A stretch of DNA of 64,000 bases from the NCBI RefSeq assembly GCF_026341775.1, contig NZ_JAPEOB010000001.1, positions 992,001 through 1,056,000 on the forward strand, given 5' to 3'. This document shows positions 9,339-18,276 of this stretch, in pieces. The translations under genes were made by a program, and so were the position numbers. The stretch comes from Streptomyces sp. NBC_00654 (lineage in GTDB: Bacteria > Actinomycetota > Actinomycetes > Streptomycetales > Streptomycetaceae). The notes below the pieces were generated by a model. It made no database searches. It saw nothing but the letters and a program-made list of their open reading frames with translations, and had not been told where the DNA came from. Numbering within the stretch: the stretch's first letter is position 1; every line of letters begins with the position of its first letter.

Positions 9339-9375
9339 CGCGCGGGGCAGCCGGTGGATCCGGCTGCCCCGCGCG
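9339..9375 (-). terminator. Strong 16-bp perfect hairpin
   Basis: Perfect 16-bp GC-rich stem (9339-9354 with 9360-9375) around a 5-base loop, between the GPP34 stop and the XRE gene on the minus strand. It probably insulates the XRE gene from upstream transcription. Confidence 0.65.
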
Positions 9376-9460
9376 TGGTGCGGCTCCCGAACCGGGTCTT
9401 TGGGGACGTCGGTGCGGCGGTATGCGTATGTCCGTGCTCGTTCCGCTGTCCGTGCTCGTT

Positions 9461-9504
9461 CCGTACGGCGCGCTGTGCGGTGTCCCGTACAGCGCGCCGT
9501 ACGG
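9461..9504 (-). terminator. 16-bp perfect hairpin just after the GPP34 stop
   Basis: CCGTACGGCGCGCTGT (9461-9476) pairs exactly with 9489-9504 around a 12-base loop. It begins two bases after the GPP34 stop codon, so it is most likely that gene's terminator. A second strong hairpin follows at 9339-9375, giving a tandem terminator. Confidence 0.65.
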
Positions 9505-9505
9505 T

Positions 9506-10225
9506 TCAGTGCGCGGCGGTCTGCGCCATGCTGCCGCGGCGCGACTGCGCTTGCGGTTGCAACGGCACGCCCGCTGCTTGCTGATTGCGGCGTGGCTGTA
9601 CGGCCACACCGTTCTGGACGTCCATCACGGCATGCGCCACGAGTCCGCCCATCGGGTCGTGTCTGATCAGGTCCCGGAGCCGGGAGCGCGATGAACGCCC
9701 CTCGTTCCCGGGGTACAGGTGCTTGCCGAGTCCGACCGCGTGGGCCAGTGCGGCGAGCGCCGCGGTCCGCGGGTCCGGCGGTACACCGGTGCGGATCGCG
9801 CTGTCCAGCCGGGCTCTGATGTCCCGGCTGATTGCCGTGTCCGTCGCCTGGTAGCGAGTCGTCGGCAGTACTCCGCACATCTGGCCCGCCACGGCATGCA
9901 CCATGCCGCACCGCTCCAGATGGGCGAGATAGATCTGGCGCAGCCCCAGCCGGGGTCCGCCGATCCAGTGGACGGCCCGGACCGGGCTGCCGCGACGGCG
10001 CAGCAGTTCCAGTGCGGAGTCCAGAGTCGGATCTCCTGTCGGCCGTGGCATCACCACGGCGATACGATCCCCGTCAGGGGCTATCCGTCCTGCCAGAGCC
10101 AGCTCTACTAGCTGTGCCCCGGCCAGGCCGAGGTCGAGCGACTGCGGCTGCGCTGTGGTACCCGTGGTCGGGTCCAGAGCGAGCAGCAGAAGCTCCTCCG
10201 GAATTGTTCTGCGGCTCCTGCCCAT
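9506..10225 (-). CDS. GOLPH3/GPP34-family phosphoprotein
   Basis: 239-residue protein matching the actinobacterial GPP34 family: N-terminal IPEELLLLALDPTTGT, then LDLGLAGAQLVELALAGRIAPDGDRIAVV, the membrane-associating helical repeat pattern of GOLPH3. Eukaryotic GOLPH3 binds PI4P at the Golgi; the bacterial relatives have no settled role. The last 40 residues are Gln/Arg-rich and poorly conserved. The ATG at 10225 fits the family start. The gene is monocistronic and followed by two strong hairpins. Confidence 0.85.
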   Translation of the reverse strand: MGRSRRTIPEELLLLALDPTTGTTAQPQSLDLGLAGAQLVELALAGRIAPDGDRIAVVMPRPTGDPTLDSALELLRRRGSPVRAVHWIGGPRLGLRQIYLAHLERCGMVHAVAGQMCGVLPTTRYQATDTAISRDIRARLDSAIRTGVPPDPRTAALAALAHAVGLGKHLYPGNEGRSSRSRLRDLIRHDPMGGLVAHAVMDVQNGVAVQPRRNQQAAGVPLQPQAQSRRGSMAQTAAH

Positions 10226-10419
10226 CCATGCCTCCCCGCGTGGATGAATGACAGGGTGACCCCTCTCACATTGGTCTGTCGAGAGCGCCTGACCGCTATA
10301 TATGGGAACCAGTAGGTATGTCGTTCTCGTCTAGCAGCCCGGCCAGGGGTTCACACAGGACACTGGTAGATGGTTCGGACAGCGCGGGGTTGCCCCCCGC
10401 AGCGCATGAGGAGGCATCG

Positions 10420-12933
10420 GTGGCGGGCGAGTCCCCCGACAAGTCGGAGCAGCAGAAGTCGTCGGGGACGGCTCCGGAGGAACGTGACCCCCGTCTCGCT
10501 GTGTTCCGTGAACCGGCCGCGAAGGCGGTCGTGAGCCCGGATGCGGAGGTGGCCGCGGAGGCGGCCGCGGGTACGGATGCGGACGTGGACACGGACGCGG
10601 ATGCCGGGAGTGCGACGGACCGCGCGACGGACAAGGCGACGGACACGGACAAGGCGACCGCGGTCTTCCGTACCCGGCCCGCTGCGGCGGGCGACGGCGA
10701 TGGTGATGGCGACGTGACGCCCGATGCGGCCTCCGCGGCCTCTGAAGGGGGCTCCACGCCTCCGGAGGACGCCAAGGGCGCTGTGGCGTCCGACTCGGAC
10801 GGCGAGGCCTCTGGGGCGGACGAGGCGAACGAGGCGGACAAGGCTGCCGTGGCGGGCGAGCCGGGTGAGGTCACCGAGTCCGGTGAGCCCGGGGCCGGCG
10901 AGTCCGATGCTGAGCCCGAGCCGGGTGACGCGCGGCTGCGGGCCGCAGTCGCCGCCTGGGTCGGCGACGGCGACGGCGACGGCGATGCGGACGATGTGGA
11001 CGACGCGGGCGACACCTCGGATGCGACCGCTTCCGACGACGAACCCGCAGCCGAGAGCGGGACCGCGCCCGAGGCCGAGGCGTCCGGCGGGACGGCCGGC
11101 GAGGTCCGGGTGCCGAAGACCCGCGAGGAAGCGGCCGTCCCGGCCTCGAAGTCCGACGCGGCGGCGGAATCCGAAGCCGGTGAGGACGCCGACGCCGACG
11201 GCGATTCCGTGTCCGCCGAATCCGTGTCTGCTGAAACCACGTCTGCCGAAACGGCGTCCGACCAGCGAGGAATCGATCAGCCCACCGCTGTCTTCAAGGC
11301 GCCCAAGCAGGCGCAGGTCGACCACCCGACGACCGCGCTGAAGATTCCGCCGCGCCAGGCCGCCCCGAAGAGCGGCGAGGGCTCGAAGAGCCGCGAGACC
11401 TCGGAGACCCCCGCCGAGCGGACCAGCAAGTTCGTGCCGCTCCGCTCGGACGACGTGCGGCCCGCGCCCCGCAAGCCCGAGCCCGCCGCACCGGCGTCCG
11501 GGGCAGCGGCAGCGTCCGGGACGGGTGCAGGTGCCGGTGCTGGTGCAGGGTCCGGGACAGGTGCAGGTGCCGCCTCCGGGGCGAAGCCCACTCCCACCCC
11601 CGCCCCTGCCTGGGCCGAGCCCGAGCGGACCCGGCAGCAGCCGTTGCCGCCCAAGCCGCCGCTCGACCTGCTCGCCGAGCTGACGAACACGCCTCCGCCC
11701 CAGGAGACCCCTGTCCGCACGGCCGTCCGCCGGGTCAAGATCTGGACCCCGCTGGTCGTGCTCCTGTTGATCGTCTTTGCGATCGTGCAGATGGTTCGCC
11801 CGCTGCCGACGCCCACGCTCCAGCTGACGGCGCAGCCGACGTACACCTTCGAGGGCAGCAAGCCCGAGCTGCCGTGGCCGGACCAGGGTCAGGGCTACAT
11901 GGCGGCGACCGGGCTGGGCAAGGTCGACTCGTTCGGTGAGCAGAAGCCGGTGCCGATCGCGAGTGTGGCCAAGGCGATGACGGCGTACATCGTGCTCAGG
12001 GAGCACCCGCTGAAGCGGGGCGAGGACGGCCCGATGATCGAGGTCGACGCCAAGGGCGAGTCCGACGGTCAGCTCTTCACCGAGGGTGAGTCCACCCTGA
12101 ACACGGTGAAGAAGGGCGACAAGATCAGCGAGAAGGACGCGCTGTCCGCCCTCATGATCCCCTCGGCGAACAACATCGCGCGGCTGCTGGCACGCTGGGA
12201 CGCGGGTTCGGAGAAGGCGTTCGTCGAGAAGATGAACGACACCGCGAAGCAGCTCGGCATGAAGAACACCACCTACACCGACCCCTCCGGGCTCACCGCC
12301 ACGACGGTGAGCACGGCCGAGGACCTGGTGAAGCTGGGCGAGAAGCTGGTCGAGATCCCGGCGCTGATGGACATCACCAAGCTGCCGGAGTGGAAGGACC
12401 CGTCGGGCAAGGTCTGGCGGAACTACAACACCCTCGTGCCCTTCGACGGAGCGCTGGGGATCAAGACCGGTTCGACCAGCAAGGCGGGCGGCAACCTGCT
12501 CTTCGCGGCGCACAAGATGGTCGACGGTACCGACCAGCTGATCGTCGGCGCGGTGCTCGGCCAGTACAGCGACACCTCGATCATCGACGCGGTCAACGCG
12601 GCGAGCAAGAAGGTCATGATCGCCACGCAGGACGAGTTGAAGGGCGCGAAGATCGTGAAGAAGGGGCAGGTCGTCGGCACCGTCGACGACGGCCTCGGCG
12701 GCACGACGCCGGTCGTCGCGACCAAGGACGTACAGGCGGTCGGCTGGGCCGGTCTCACGGTGAAGCTGGAACTCACCGACGGCGGGAAGGCAGTGCCGCA
12801 CTCCGCGGCGGCCGGAACCGAGGTCGGCACGCTGACCGTGGGCGAGGGCGCCAGCCAGGTGAAGGTGCCGGTCGCGCTCCAGAGCGAGCTGACCGAGCCG
12901 GCCTTCGGGAAGAAGCTGAGCCGGATCGGCTGA
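10420..12933 (+). CDS. D-alanyl-D-alanine carboxypeptidase with long acidic cytoplasmic region
   Basis: Penicillin-binding peptidase of the S11 class that trims D-Ala from peptidoglycan stem peptides. The catalytic motifs are S-V-A-K at residues 515-518, S-A-N at 582-584 and K-T-G at 682-684. A single transmembrane helix at about 441-465 places the enzyme domain outside. The first about 440 residues are a low-complexity Ala/Glu/Asp/Ser-rich cytoplasmic tail, with repeated T-A-V-F-K/R motifs in front of the helix; this tail is far longer than in ordinary DacA-type enzymes. GTG 10420 is chosen because GAGGAGG precedes it; the frame also extends to 10318 without a ribosome site. Confidence 0.88.
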   Translation: MAGESPDKSEQQKSSGTAPEERDPRLAVFREPAAKAVVSPDAEVAAEAAAGTDADVDTDADAGSATDRATDKATDTDKATAVFRTRPAAAGDGDGDGDVTPDAASAASEGGSTPPEDAKGAVASDSDGEASGADEANEADKAAVAGEPGEVTESGEPGAGESDAEPEPGDARLRAAVAAWVGDGDGDGDADDVDDAGDTSDATASDDEPAAESGTAPEAEASGGTAGEVRVPKTREEAAVPASKSDAAAESEAGEDADADGDSVSAESVSAETTSAETASDQRGIDQPTAVFKAPKQAQVDHPTTALKIPPRQAAPKSGEGSKSRETSETPAERTSKFVPLRSDDVRPAPRKPEPAAPASGAAAASGTGAGAGAGAGSGTGAGAASGAKPTPTPAPAWAEPERTRQQPLPPKPPLDLLAELTNTPPPQETPVRTAVRRVKIWTPLVVLLLIVFAIVQMVRPLPTPTLQLTAQPTYTFEGSKPELPWPDQGQGYMAATGLGKVDSFGEQKPVPIASVAKAMTAYIVLREHPLKRGEDGPMIEVDAKGESDGQLFTEGESTLNTVKKGDKISEKDALSALMIPSANNIARLLARWDAGSEKAFVEKMNDTAKQLGMKNTTYTDPSGLTATTVSTAEDLVKLGEKLVEIPALMDITKLPEWKDPSGKVWRNYNTLVPFDGALGIKTGSTSKAGGNLLFAAHKMVDGTDQLIVGAVLGQYSDTSIIDAVNAASKKVMIATQDELKGAKIVKKGQVVGTVDDGLGGTTPVVATKDVQAVGWAGLTVKLELTDGGKAVPHSAAAGTEVGTLTVGEGASQVKVPVALQSELTEPAFGKKLSRIG

Positions 12934-12961
12934 TCCGGCGAAGCCGCGCGGGTCGCGGCGG

Positions 12962-12990
12962 AGGGGGGCCGATACCGGCACCCCCCCCGC
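12962..12990 (+). terminator. G-run/C-run hairpin after the carboxypeptidase gene
   Basis: A run of G followed by CCG, a short loop and CGG followed by a run of C can form a stem about 30 bp past the stop codon. It is imperfect (one bulge), so this is a weak terminator call. Confidence 0.35.
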
Positions 12991-13085
12991 CCGGCCGCGC
13001 ACGTGTTAGCGTCCCCGGGCAACTTGGGACGCCGGGACAGCGTCCATGAAAGGTACGGGGCCGGCGGACGACGGGGAGAGCCGTA

Positions 13086-15122
13086 GTGACCACCGCGGAG
13101 CCGAAACCCGGCCGCGAGGCGGACAGCATCACTGACAACGACGCGGGGAGCAGCGGGGACGGCGGGAGCGGCGAGAGCGCATCCGCCCGCGTCCGGCTGC
13201 CCGCTCCCCGTGCCTCAAGGGGCGCGGCCGAGGGCGCCACCGAGCCCGTGACCGGCGACGAGTCCGTGAGCGCCATCGAGTCCGTGACCACCACCGAGAC
13301 CGTTCCCGACGACGACGGCGGCGAATCCGCCCCCGACGACCGCGACGGCGAATCCCCGTCCGGTGACGGCGACGGTGGCGCGTCGGGCGCCGCGCCGAGC
13401 CGTAGCCGCTTCCGGCGGACGCTGCGGCATCCCGTCACCATCGCGACGGCGGCCGCGGCCGTCACCCACGTGCTGTGGTTCTTCTTCTTCGCGAACAGCG
13501 GCGGCGATATCGCGGCGCAGGACGCCTGGGCCGAGTTCGTCGGCAGGCACCCCGGCACCGCGTACAACCTCGCCTGGTACGGGGGCATGCACCCCGTCTC
13601 GTACAGCGTGGTCTCGCCCTATCTGATGTCGGTGCTCGGCGTCCGTACGACGATGATGGTCGTCGGTACGGTGTCGGCGGCGCTGACCGCGATGATCCTG
13701 GTCCGGGTCCGAGCCGTCCGCAACCCGCTGGCCTGCTCGCTCGCGGGGGTCTTCGCCTATCTGTGCAACGCGCTGTCCGGGCGCGTGACGTTCGGGCTCG
13801 GCATGATGTTCGCGGTCGGTGCCGCCGCCGCCGTGTTCTGCTGGCCGTACAAGTGGCGCTACAAGCGGTGGGCCAAGGCGGCCGTCGCCGCGCCCCTGGC
13901 CGCACTCGCGACCGCCGCCAGCCCGGTCGCCGGGCTCTTCCTCGGGGTGGTCGCCGCCGCGCTCTTCCTCAACAAGAGGCGCCCCGGCGCGTACGCCCTG
14001 GGCCTCGCCCCGGTCGCTGTGGTGGCGCTGTCCTCGTGGCTGTTCCCGTTCTCCGGTACGCAGCCGATGTCGGTCGGGACGCTGTCGCTGCCGTTCCTGT
14101 TCGCGGTGATCGTCTTCTTCCTCGTGCCGCGTGAATGGAAGACGGTCCGTACGGCGGCGGCCGTGTACGGCGTCGGGACGCTGCTGACCTACTTCGTCGA
14201 CTCGCAGATCGGGTCGAACGTCACGCGCATGGCGATGCTGTTCGCCGGGGTGACGCTGCTCGCCGCCCTGCCGTACACGGCTCCCCGCACCCGCCGCTGG
14301 TACGCGCTGGTCATCGCCTTCGCCGGGCTGAACTTCTGGATCGGCTTCAAGGGCGTCGACGACATCGTGCGTACGGCCCCGACCGCGTCCTGGGCCCGTG
14401 AGCTGGCTCCGCTCGTCAACCAGCTCCAGGAGGCGGGGGCCGAGCGGGGCCGGGTCGAAGTGGTGCCCGCGAGCAGCCACCGGGAGGCGTCCGCGCTCGC
14501 GCCCTACGTGAACCTGGCCCGTGGCTGGAACCGCCAGGCCGACATGAAGCGCAACCCGCTCTTCTACGACGACACCCTGAACGCCATGAACTACCGCGAG
14601 TGGCTGGACCGCTGGGCGGTGCACTACGTGGTGCTGCCCACGGGCAAGCCGGACTCCAGCGGTGCGGTGCAGGAGGCGGCGCTCGTCGAGAAGGGCCAGC
14701 CGTACCTCAAGGAGATCTGGGGCGACGCGAACTGGAAGCTGTTCCAGGTCCTGGAACCGGTGCCGATGGCCGACCCGCCCGCGACGGTGGAGCGGGCGGG
14801 CGCGGACGAGCTGACCATCCGGGTGCGCTCGGCGGGCCGGGTACTGATCCGGATCCCGTACTCGCGCTGGCTCGCCGTGGTCGACGAGGAGGGCAAGGGT
14901 CTGGAGCGGCCCCAGGAGACCGAGGAGTCGAAGCGGCGGTCGGAGCAGGGTGACGACGTCCCGAAGACCTTCGACAACGCGAACGGCTGCCTGATCCAGG
15001 TGGAGGAGGACTCGCAGGGCGACGAGTGGACCGAGCTGCTCGCCCCGCGGCCGGGTGTGTACCGGCTGGCGGCGCCGTACCAGTTGCAGCCCGGCACCCC
15101 GTGCCCGGAGGAGTTGCGCTGA
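13086..15122 (+). CDS. Multi-spanning membrane protein with C-terminal soluble domain
   Basis: 678 residues. A disordered acidic Ser/Asp/Glu-rich head (about 1-105) is followed by roughly ten to twelve hydrophobic helices (about 115-440), starting with TAAAAVTHVLWFFFF. After the first helix comes an extracytoplasmic loop with DAWAEFVGRHPGTAYNLAWY, and a soluble C-terminal region (about 440-678) rich in Trp and Arg follows. The layout is reminiscent of GT-C-like or 6-pyruvoyl-tetrahydropterin-synthase-related membrane proteins annotated in actinobacteria, but I see no decisive motif and leave the function open. It follows the carboxypeptidase gene by 152 bp and may act in the envelope. Confidence 0.7.
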   Translation: MTTAEPKPGREADSITDNDAGSSGDGGSGESASARVRLPAPRASRGAAEGATEPVTGDESVSAIESVTTTETVPDDDGGESAPDDRDGESPSGDGDGGASGAAPSRSRFRRTLRHPVTIATAAAAVTHVLWFFFFANSGGDIAAQDAWAEFVGRHPGTAYNLAWYGGMHPVSYSVVSPYLMSVLGVRTTMMVVGTVSAALTAMILVRVRAVRNPLACSLAGVFAYLCNALSGRVTFGLGMMFAVGAAAAVFCWPYKWRYKRWAKAAVAAPLAALATAASPVAGLFLGVVAAALFLNKRRPGAYALGLAPVAVVALSSWLFPFSGTQPMSVGTLSLPFLFAVIVFFLVPREWKTVRTAAAVYGVGTLLTYFVDSQIGSNVTRMAMLFAGVTLLAALPYTAPRTRRWYALVIAFAGLNFWIGFKGVDDIVRTAPTASWARELAPLVNQLQEAGAERGRVEVVPASSHREASALAPYVNLARGWNRQADMKRNPLFYDDTLNAMNYREWLDRWAVHYVVLPTGKPDSSGAVQEAALVEKGQPYLKEIWGDANWKLFQVLEPVPMADPPATVERAGADELTIRVRSAGRVLIRIPYSRWLAVVDEEGKGLERPQETEESKRRSEQGDDVPKTFDNANGCLIQVEEDSQGDEWTELLAPRPGVYRLAAPYQLQPGTPCPEELR

Positions 15123-15144
15123 GCCGCTGAAGCCGGGGTTCCCC

Positions 15145-15295
15145 GCACCGCCCCGCCCCGCCCCGCCCCGCCCCCCTCCCCGCCCCCTCCCCGGCGTCCA
15201 CGGCCGGGAAGGGAACAGGAAACGGGCGTCAGGGGAACAGGGAACAGGGGACAGGGGAACAGGGGCACAGAGAATCGGGGAACAGGCCCTCCCCT
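15145..15295. repeat. Low-complexity GC and GGGGAACAG-type repeats
   Basis: Two adjoining low-complexity tracts lie between convergent genes: a CGCCC run at about 15150-15185, then five or so imperfect copies of GGGGAACAG at about 15230-15290. Probably replication slippage. Confidence 0.6.
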
Positions 15296-15299
15296 GCGA

Positions 15300-16967
15300 C
15301 TACCGGCGGAAGGTCAGCGAGGCGGCCGGGGAGGCGTTCCCGTACGCGTCCACGGCGACGACCCTGGCCACGTACCGGCCGCCCTTCACCGCACCCGGGA
15401 CCGGGATGTCGAGCGTGTTCGGGCGGGGCGTGAAGTAGAAGTCGGACAGCACCTTGGAGGACACGACCGAGGCGCCGGTGGACGCGTCGGTGATGTCGAC
15501 GTTGTAGTGGTGCACCATCTGGTCGTCCTTGGCCTGCGCGATCCGCACCGCCGTGCCGCCCTTGGGGGTGTGCACCTCCTGGAGGGGCTTACGGGTGGTG
15601 AACTTCGGCGCCACGGTGTTGCGCGCGGCGGCCGTGTACCGGAAGTTGTCCTTGATCTCCTGGTTCGTCGAGCCCTTCAGGCGCACCGTCCAGGTGTCAC
15701 CGCTGAGGGTGCCCGCGCTCGCGTACGGCGGCTGCCAGTTCGCCGACCACTGGCCGCCGGTGTAGATGTCGTGCTTGTCCGCGGCCATGTTGACCCGGGC
15801 TATCTCGGTGCGGTTCTTGTAGACCTCGACGAAGAGCGCCTGTGCGGTCGGCGACTCGAAACGGTTGGCGAGACCCTCGTCCGTCACCATCTGGTAGCCG
15901 TGGTCGATCTCGATGTAGCTCATCGAGCCGTCGTTGACGGAGGTGAAGTCGCGCTGGTGGATGGAGCGGTCGTCGTTGATGTTGAGGTGCGAGTGGCCGG
16001 AGAAGAGGACGGCCTGCGGGAACGCGCTCAGGTCCTCGGCGAGCCGCGGGTTGGAGGCCTGCTGGCCGTCCATCGTCGTGCCGGTGGTGGGCCGGTGGCC
16101 CTGGATGAAGACGGGCTTGCCCGCGTGGGCGGGGTCGGCGGTGATCGCGGCGAGCCGTGCCTTGAGCCAGGTGCGCTGGGCGGCGCTGGAGTCGTACGTC
16201 TCCGTGTTGACGGTGAGGACGGGCAGGCCCTTGACCGTGGACTCGTAGTAGCCGCCGCCCGAGTCGGGGAACCATGCCTTGGGGTAACCGGCCCGGATCG
16301 CGGCGAGGCTCGCGTCATGGTTGCCGTTGGAGATCAGCACCTGGGTGTCGGTCATGCCCTTGCGGGCGAGGTTGGACTGGAAGACCTCGGAGACGATCTT
16401 GTGGTCGGGGCCCTTGCCGTCGCCGTTGTCGTTGATCATGTCGCCGTTGGACAGGATCGCGTCGGGCTTCGGGAAGATCGATCCGATGGTGTCGAAGAAG
16501 CTCTCGTACTTCTTGTCCGCCGTCGCGTGGCTGCCGATGTGCACGTCGGACATGACGACGAACTTGGCGATCGGCTTCTCGCGGGTCTTGATCAGGTATC
16601 CGTACGACACCGGGACGCTGGCCTTGTTGCCGCGGAACGCGACCGCGGTGACGTTGGTGTCCTTCGTGATCCGCAGCGGCCGGCCGGAATGGAAGGCGCG
16701 GCTGTCGCGGGTCGGCGTCGTCCCGTCGAGCGTGTAGCGGACGGTGACTCCGCGCTCGGCCTTGAACTTCAGCGAGACCGCGTGCTCGTAGCGCCCGCCG
16801 GGCACGCTGACGCCCGGAGCGGCGGGGGTGCCGTGGCCGGGCTTGTGGGAGTGGGCCTGGACCGGGGCCTGGGCCTGTGCGGGCGTCCGGGCCGGGGTGG
16901 CCTGGGCGACGACGGGGGAGACGAGTGCGACGGAGGTCGCGGCGATCACGAGGGGAGCGAATCTCAC
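15300..16967 (-). CDS. Secreted metallophosphoesterase
   Basis: 555-residue exported enzyme. A signal peptide is clear at residues 1-26 with cleavage after an A-x-A. Residues about 47-125 resemble a chitobiase/hexosaminidase C-terminal-like beta domain (V-x-Y-T-L-D-G-T-T-P-T). The calcineurin-type phosphoesterase core follows, with the metal-binding motifs S-D-V-H-I-G, S-N-G-D-M-I-N-D, S-N-G-N-H-D and F-S-G-H-S-H-L. The C-terminal part is a beta-sandwich (Fn3-like). It probably hydrolyses an extracellular phosphoester; the substrate is unknown. ATG 16967 gives the signal peptide directly. Confidence 0.88.
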   Translation of the reverse strand: MRFAPLVIAATSVALVSPVVAQATPARTPAQAQAPVQAHSHKPGHGTPAAPGVSVPGGRYEHAVSLKFKAERGVTVRYTLDGTTPTRDSRAFHSGRPLRITKDTNVTAVAFRGNKASVPVSYGYLIKTREKPIAKFVVMSDVHIGSHATADKKYESFFDTIGSIFPKPDAILSNGDMINDNGDGKGPDHKIVSEVFQSNLARKGMTDTQVLISNGNHDASLAAIRAGYPKAWFPDSGGGYYESTVKGLPVLTVNTETYDSSAAQRTWLKARLAAITADPAHAGKPVFIQGHRPTTGTTMDGQQASNPRLAEDLSAFPQAVLFSGHSHLNINDDRSIHQRDFTSVNDGSMSYIEIDHGYQMVTDEGLANRFESPTAQALFVEVYKNRTEIARVNMAADKHDIYTGGQWSANWQPPYASAGTLSGDTWTVRLKGSTNQEIKDNFRYTAAARNTVAPKFTTRKPLQEVHTPKGGTAVRIAQAKDDQMVHHYNVDITDASTGASVVSSKVLSDFYFTPRPNTLDIPVPGAVKGGRYVARVVAVDAYGNASPAASLTFRR

Positions 16968-17387
16968 GGGGGTGCCTGCCTGCTCTCTGGGGCTTCTGGT
17001 TCTCGGGGCGATCGGGGCGATCGGGGCGATCGGGGCGATCGGGGCCTATCGGGTCCGTCGGGCGCCCCTGGGGGTCCGGTCCGGTGTTCCCTGCTCACTG
17101 GGCGGGGATAACGACCTGGTAACCGGTCTGTACCCGAGGACGCTAGGCATCGCGCACCAGCCCTGGTGGGTGTGCGGCTGACTCCCGAGTGAAGTGCCCG
17201 TGAATGTCCGGTACCCGGTGTTGCGTCGGGGGCTCCGCCCCGTTGGGGAGCCGGGCGCGTTCCGAGGGGCGGCCGGCCTTCCGCCAACTGGCTGTCCATA
17301 CGGCGGAGTACGCGTACACGTGGACGTACGGCTCGGACGCGGAGGAATGCTGTTGCGGCCGGGCGCGGAACCGGCTTCGATCGCGGC
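16968..17387. other. Gene-free region between divergent genes
   Basis: 420 bp between the phosphoesterase start and the APH-like gene. It holds the 9-bp tandem repeat at 17002-17045 and presumably both promoters. Short open frames here lack family features. Confidence 0.4.
17002..17045. repeat. 9-bp tandem repeat (GATCGGGGC)n
   Basis: Four exact copies of GATCGGGGC at 17010-17045 preceded by a partial copy. It lies about 40 bp upstream of the phosphoesterase start, so copy-number change could alter promoter spacing. Confidence 0.8.
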
Positions 17388-18245
17388 ATGGTGCCTGATG
17401 TCCCGCTCGTACGCCGTCTGATCGCCGCGCAGTTTCCGCAGTGGGCGGACCTTCCGGTGGAGCCGGTCGACTCCCACGGCACGGTCAACGCGATCTTCCG
17501 CCTCGGCGCGGACAAGGCCGTACGGCTGCCGTGCGCGCAGGGCGGCGCGCAGGACGTGGAGACCGAGTACCGCTGGCTGCCGTACCTCGCCCCGCGGCTC
17601 CCCTTCGCGGTCCCCGCCCCGCTCGCCAAGGGCCAACCGGGCGAGGGCTACCCGTGGCCCTGGTCCGTGTGCGGCTGGCTGGACGGCGAGAACCCGGGCC
17701 GTGACAACCCGGTCGACCCCGGCGTCTTCGCCGCGGACCTGGCGGAGTTCGTCGGCGCGCTCCGCCGGACCGACCCCACGGACGGCCCGCCCGCGTACCG
17801 CAGCGAACCCCTGGCATCCCGGGACGCCGCGACCCGGGACGCGATCGCGTCCCTGCGCGGACACCTCGACACCACCGCCACGACCGGCGCCTGGGACGAC
17901 GCCCTGCGTGCGCCCGCCCTGTCCGGCCCGCCCGTCTGGGCCCACGGAGACCTCCAGCCCGGCAACGTCCTGGTCGCGGACGGCCGCCTCGCCGCGGTCA
18001 TCGACTTCGGCTGCATGGGCCTCGCCGACCCCGCCGTGGACCTGATCGCGGCCTGGTACCTGCTGCCCGCCGGAGCACGGGAGGAATTCCGTACGGCACT
18101 GGCGGCCGACGACGCGACCTGGGCCCGGGGCCGCGGCTGGGCGCTGTCCATCGCGCTCATGGAACTCTCGTACTACCGCGAGACGAACCCGTTCATGGCG
18201 ACGACGGCACGCCATGTGATCGGCGAGCTGCTCGACTCCCGATAG
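17388..18245 (+). CDS. Aminoglycoside phosphotransferase (APH)-family kinase
   Basis: 285-residue small-molecule kinase of the APH/CHK fold. It has an N-lobe with HGTVNAIFRLG and V-x-x-L-P as glycine loop and lysine strand equivalents. The catalytic loop is W-A-H-G-D-L-Q-P-G-N-V-L (about residues 184-195), and V-I-D-F-G is the metal-binding motif (about 203-207). APH-like genes in Streptomyces often phosphorylate antibiotics, sugars or other metabolites; the substrate cannot be read here. The start may be ATG 17388 or the next codon, GTG. It is monocistronic. Confidence 0.85.
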   Translation: MVPDVPLVRRLIAAQFPQWADLPVEPVDSHGTVNAIFRLGADKAVRLPCAQGGAQDVETEYRWLPYLAPRLPFAVPAPLAKGQPGEGYPWPWSVCGWLDGENPGRDNPVDPGVFAADLAEFVGALRRTDPTDGPPAYRSEPLASRDAATRDAIASLRGHLDTTATTGAWDDALRAPALSGPPVWAHGDLQPGNVLVADGRLAAVIDFGCMGLADPAVDLIAAWYLLPAGAREEFRTALAADDATWARGRGWALSIALMELSYYRETNPFMATTARHVIGELLDSR

Positions 18246-18276
18246 CGACCGGCCCGCCGCCGTACGGGCCGGGAGG

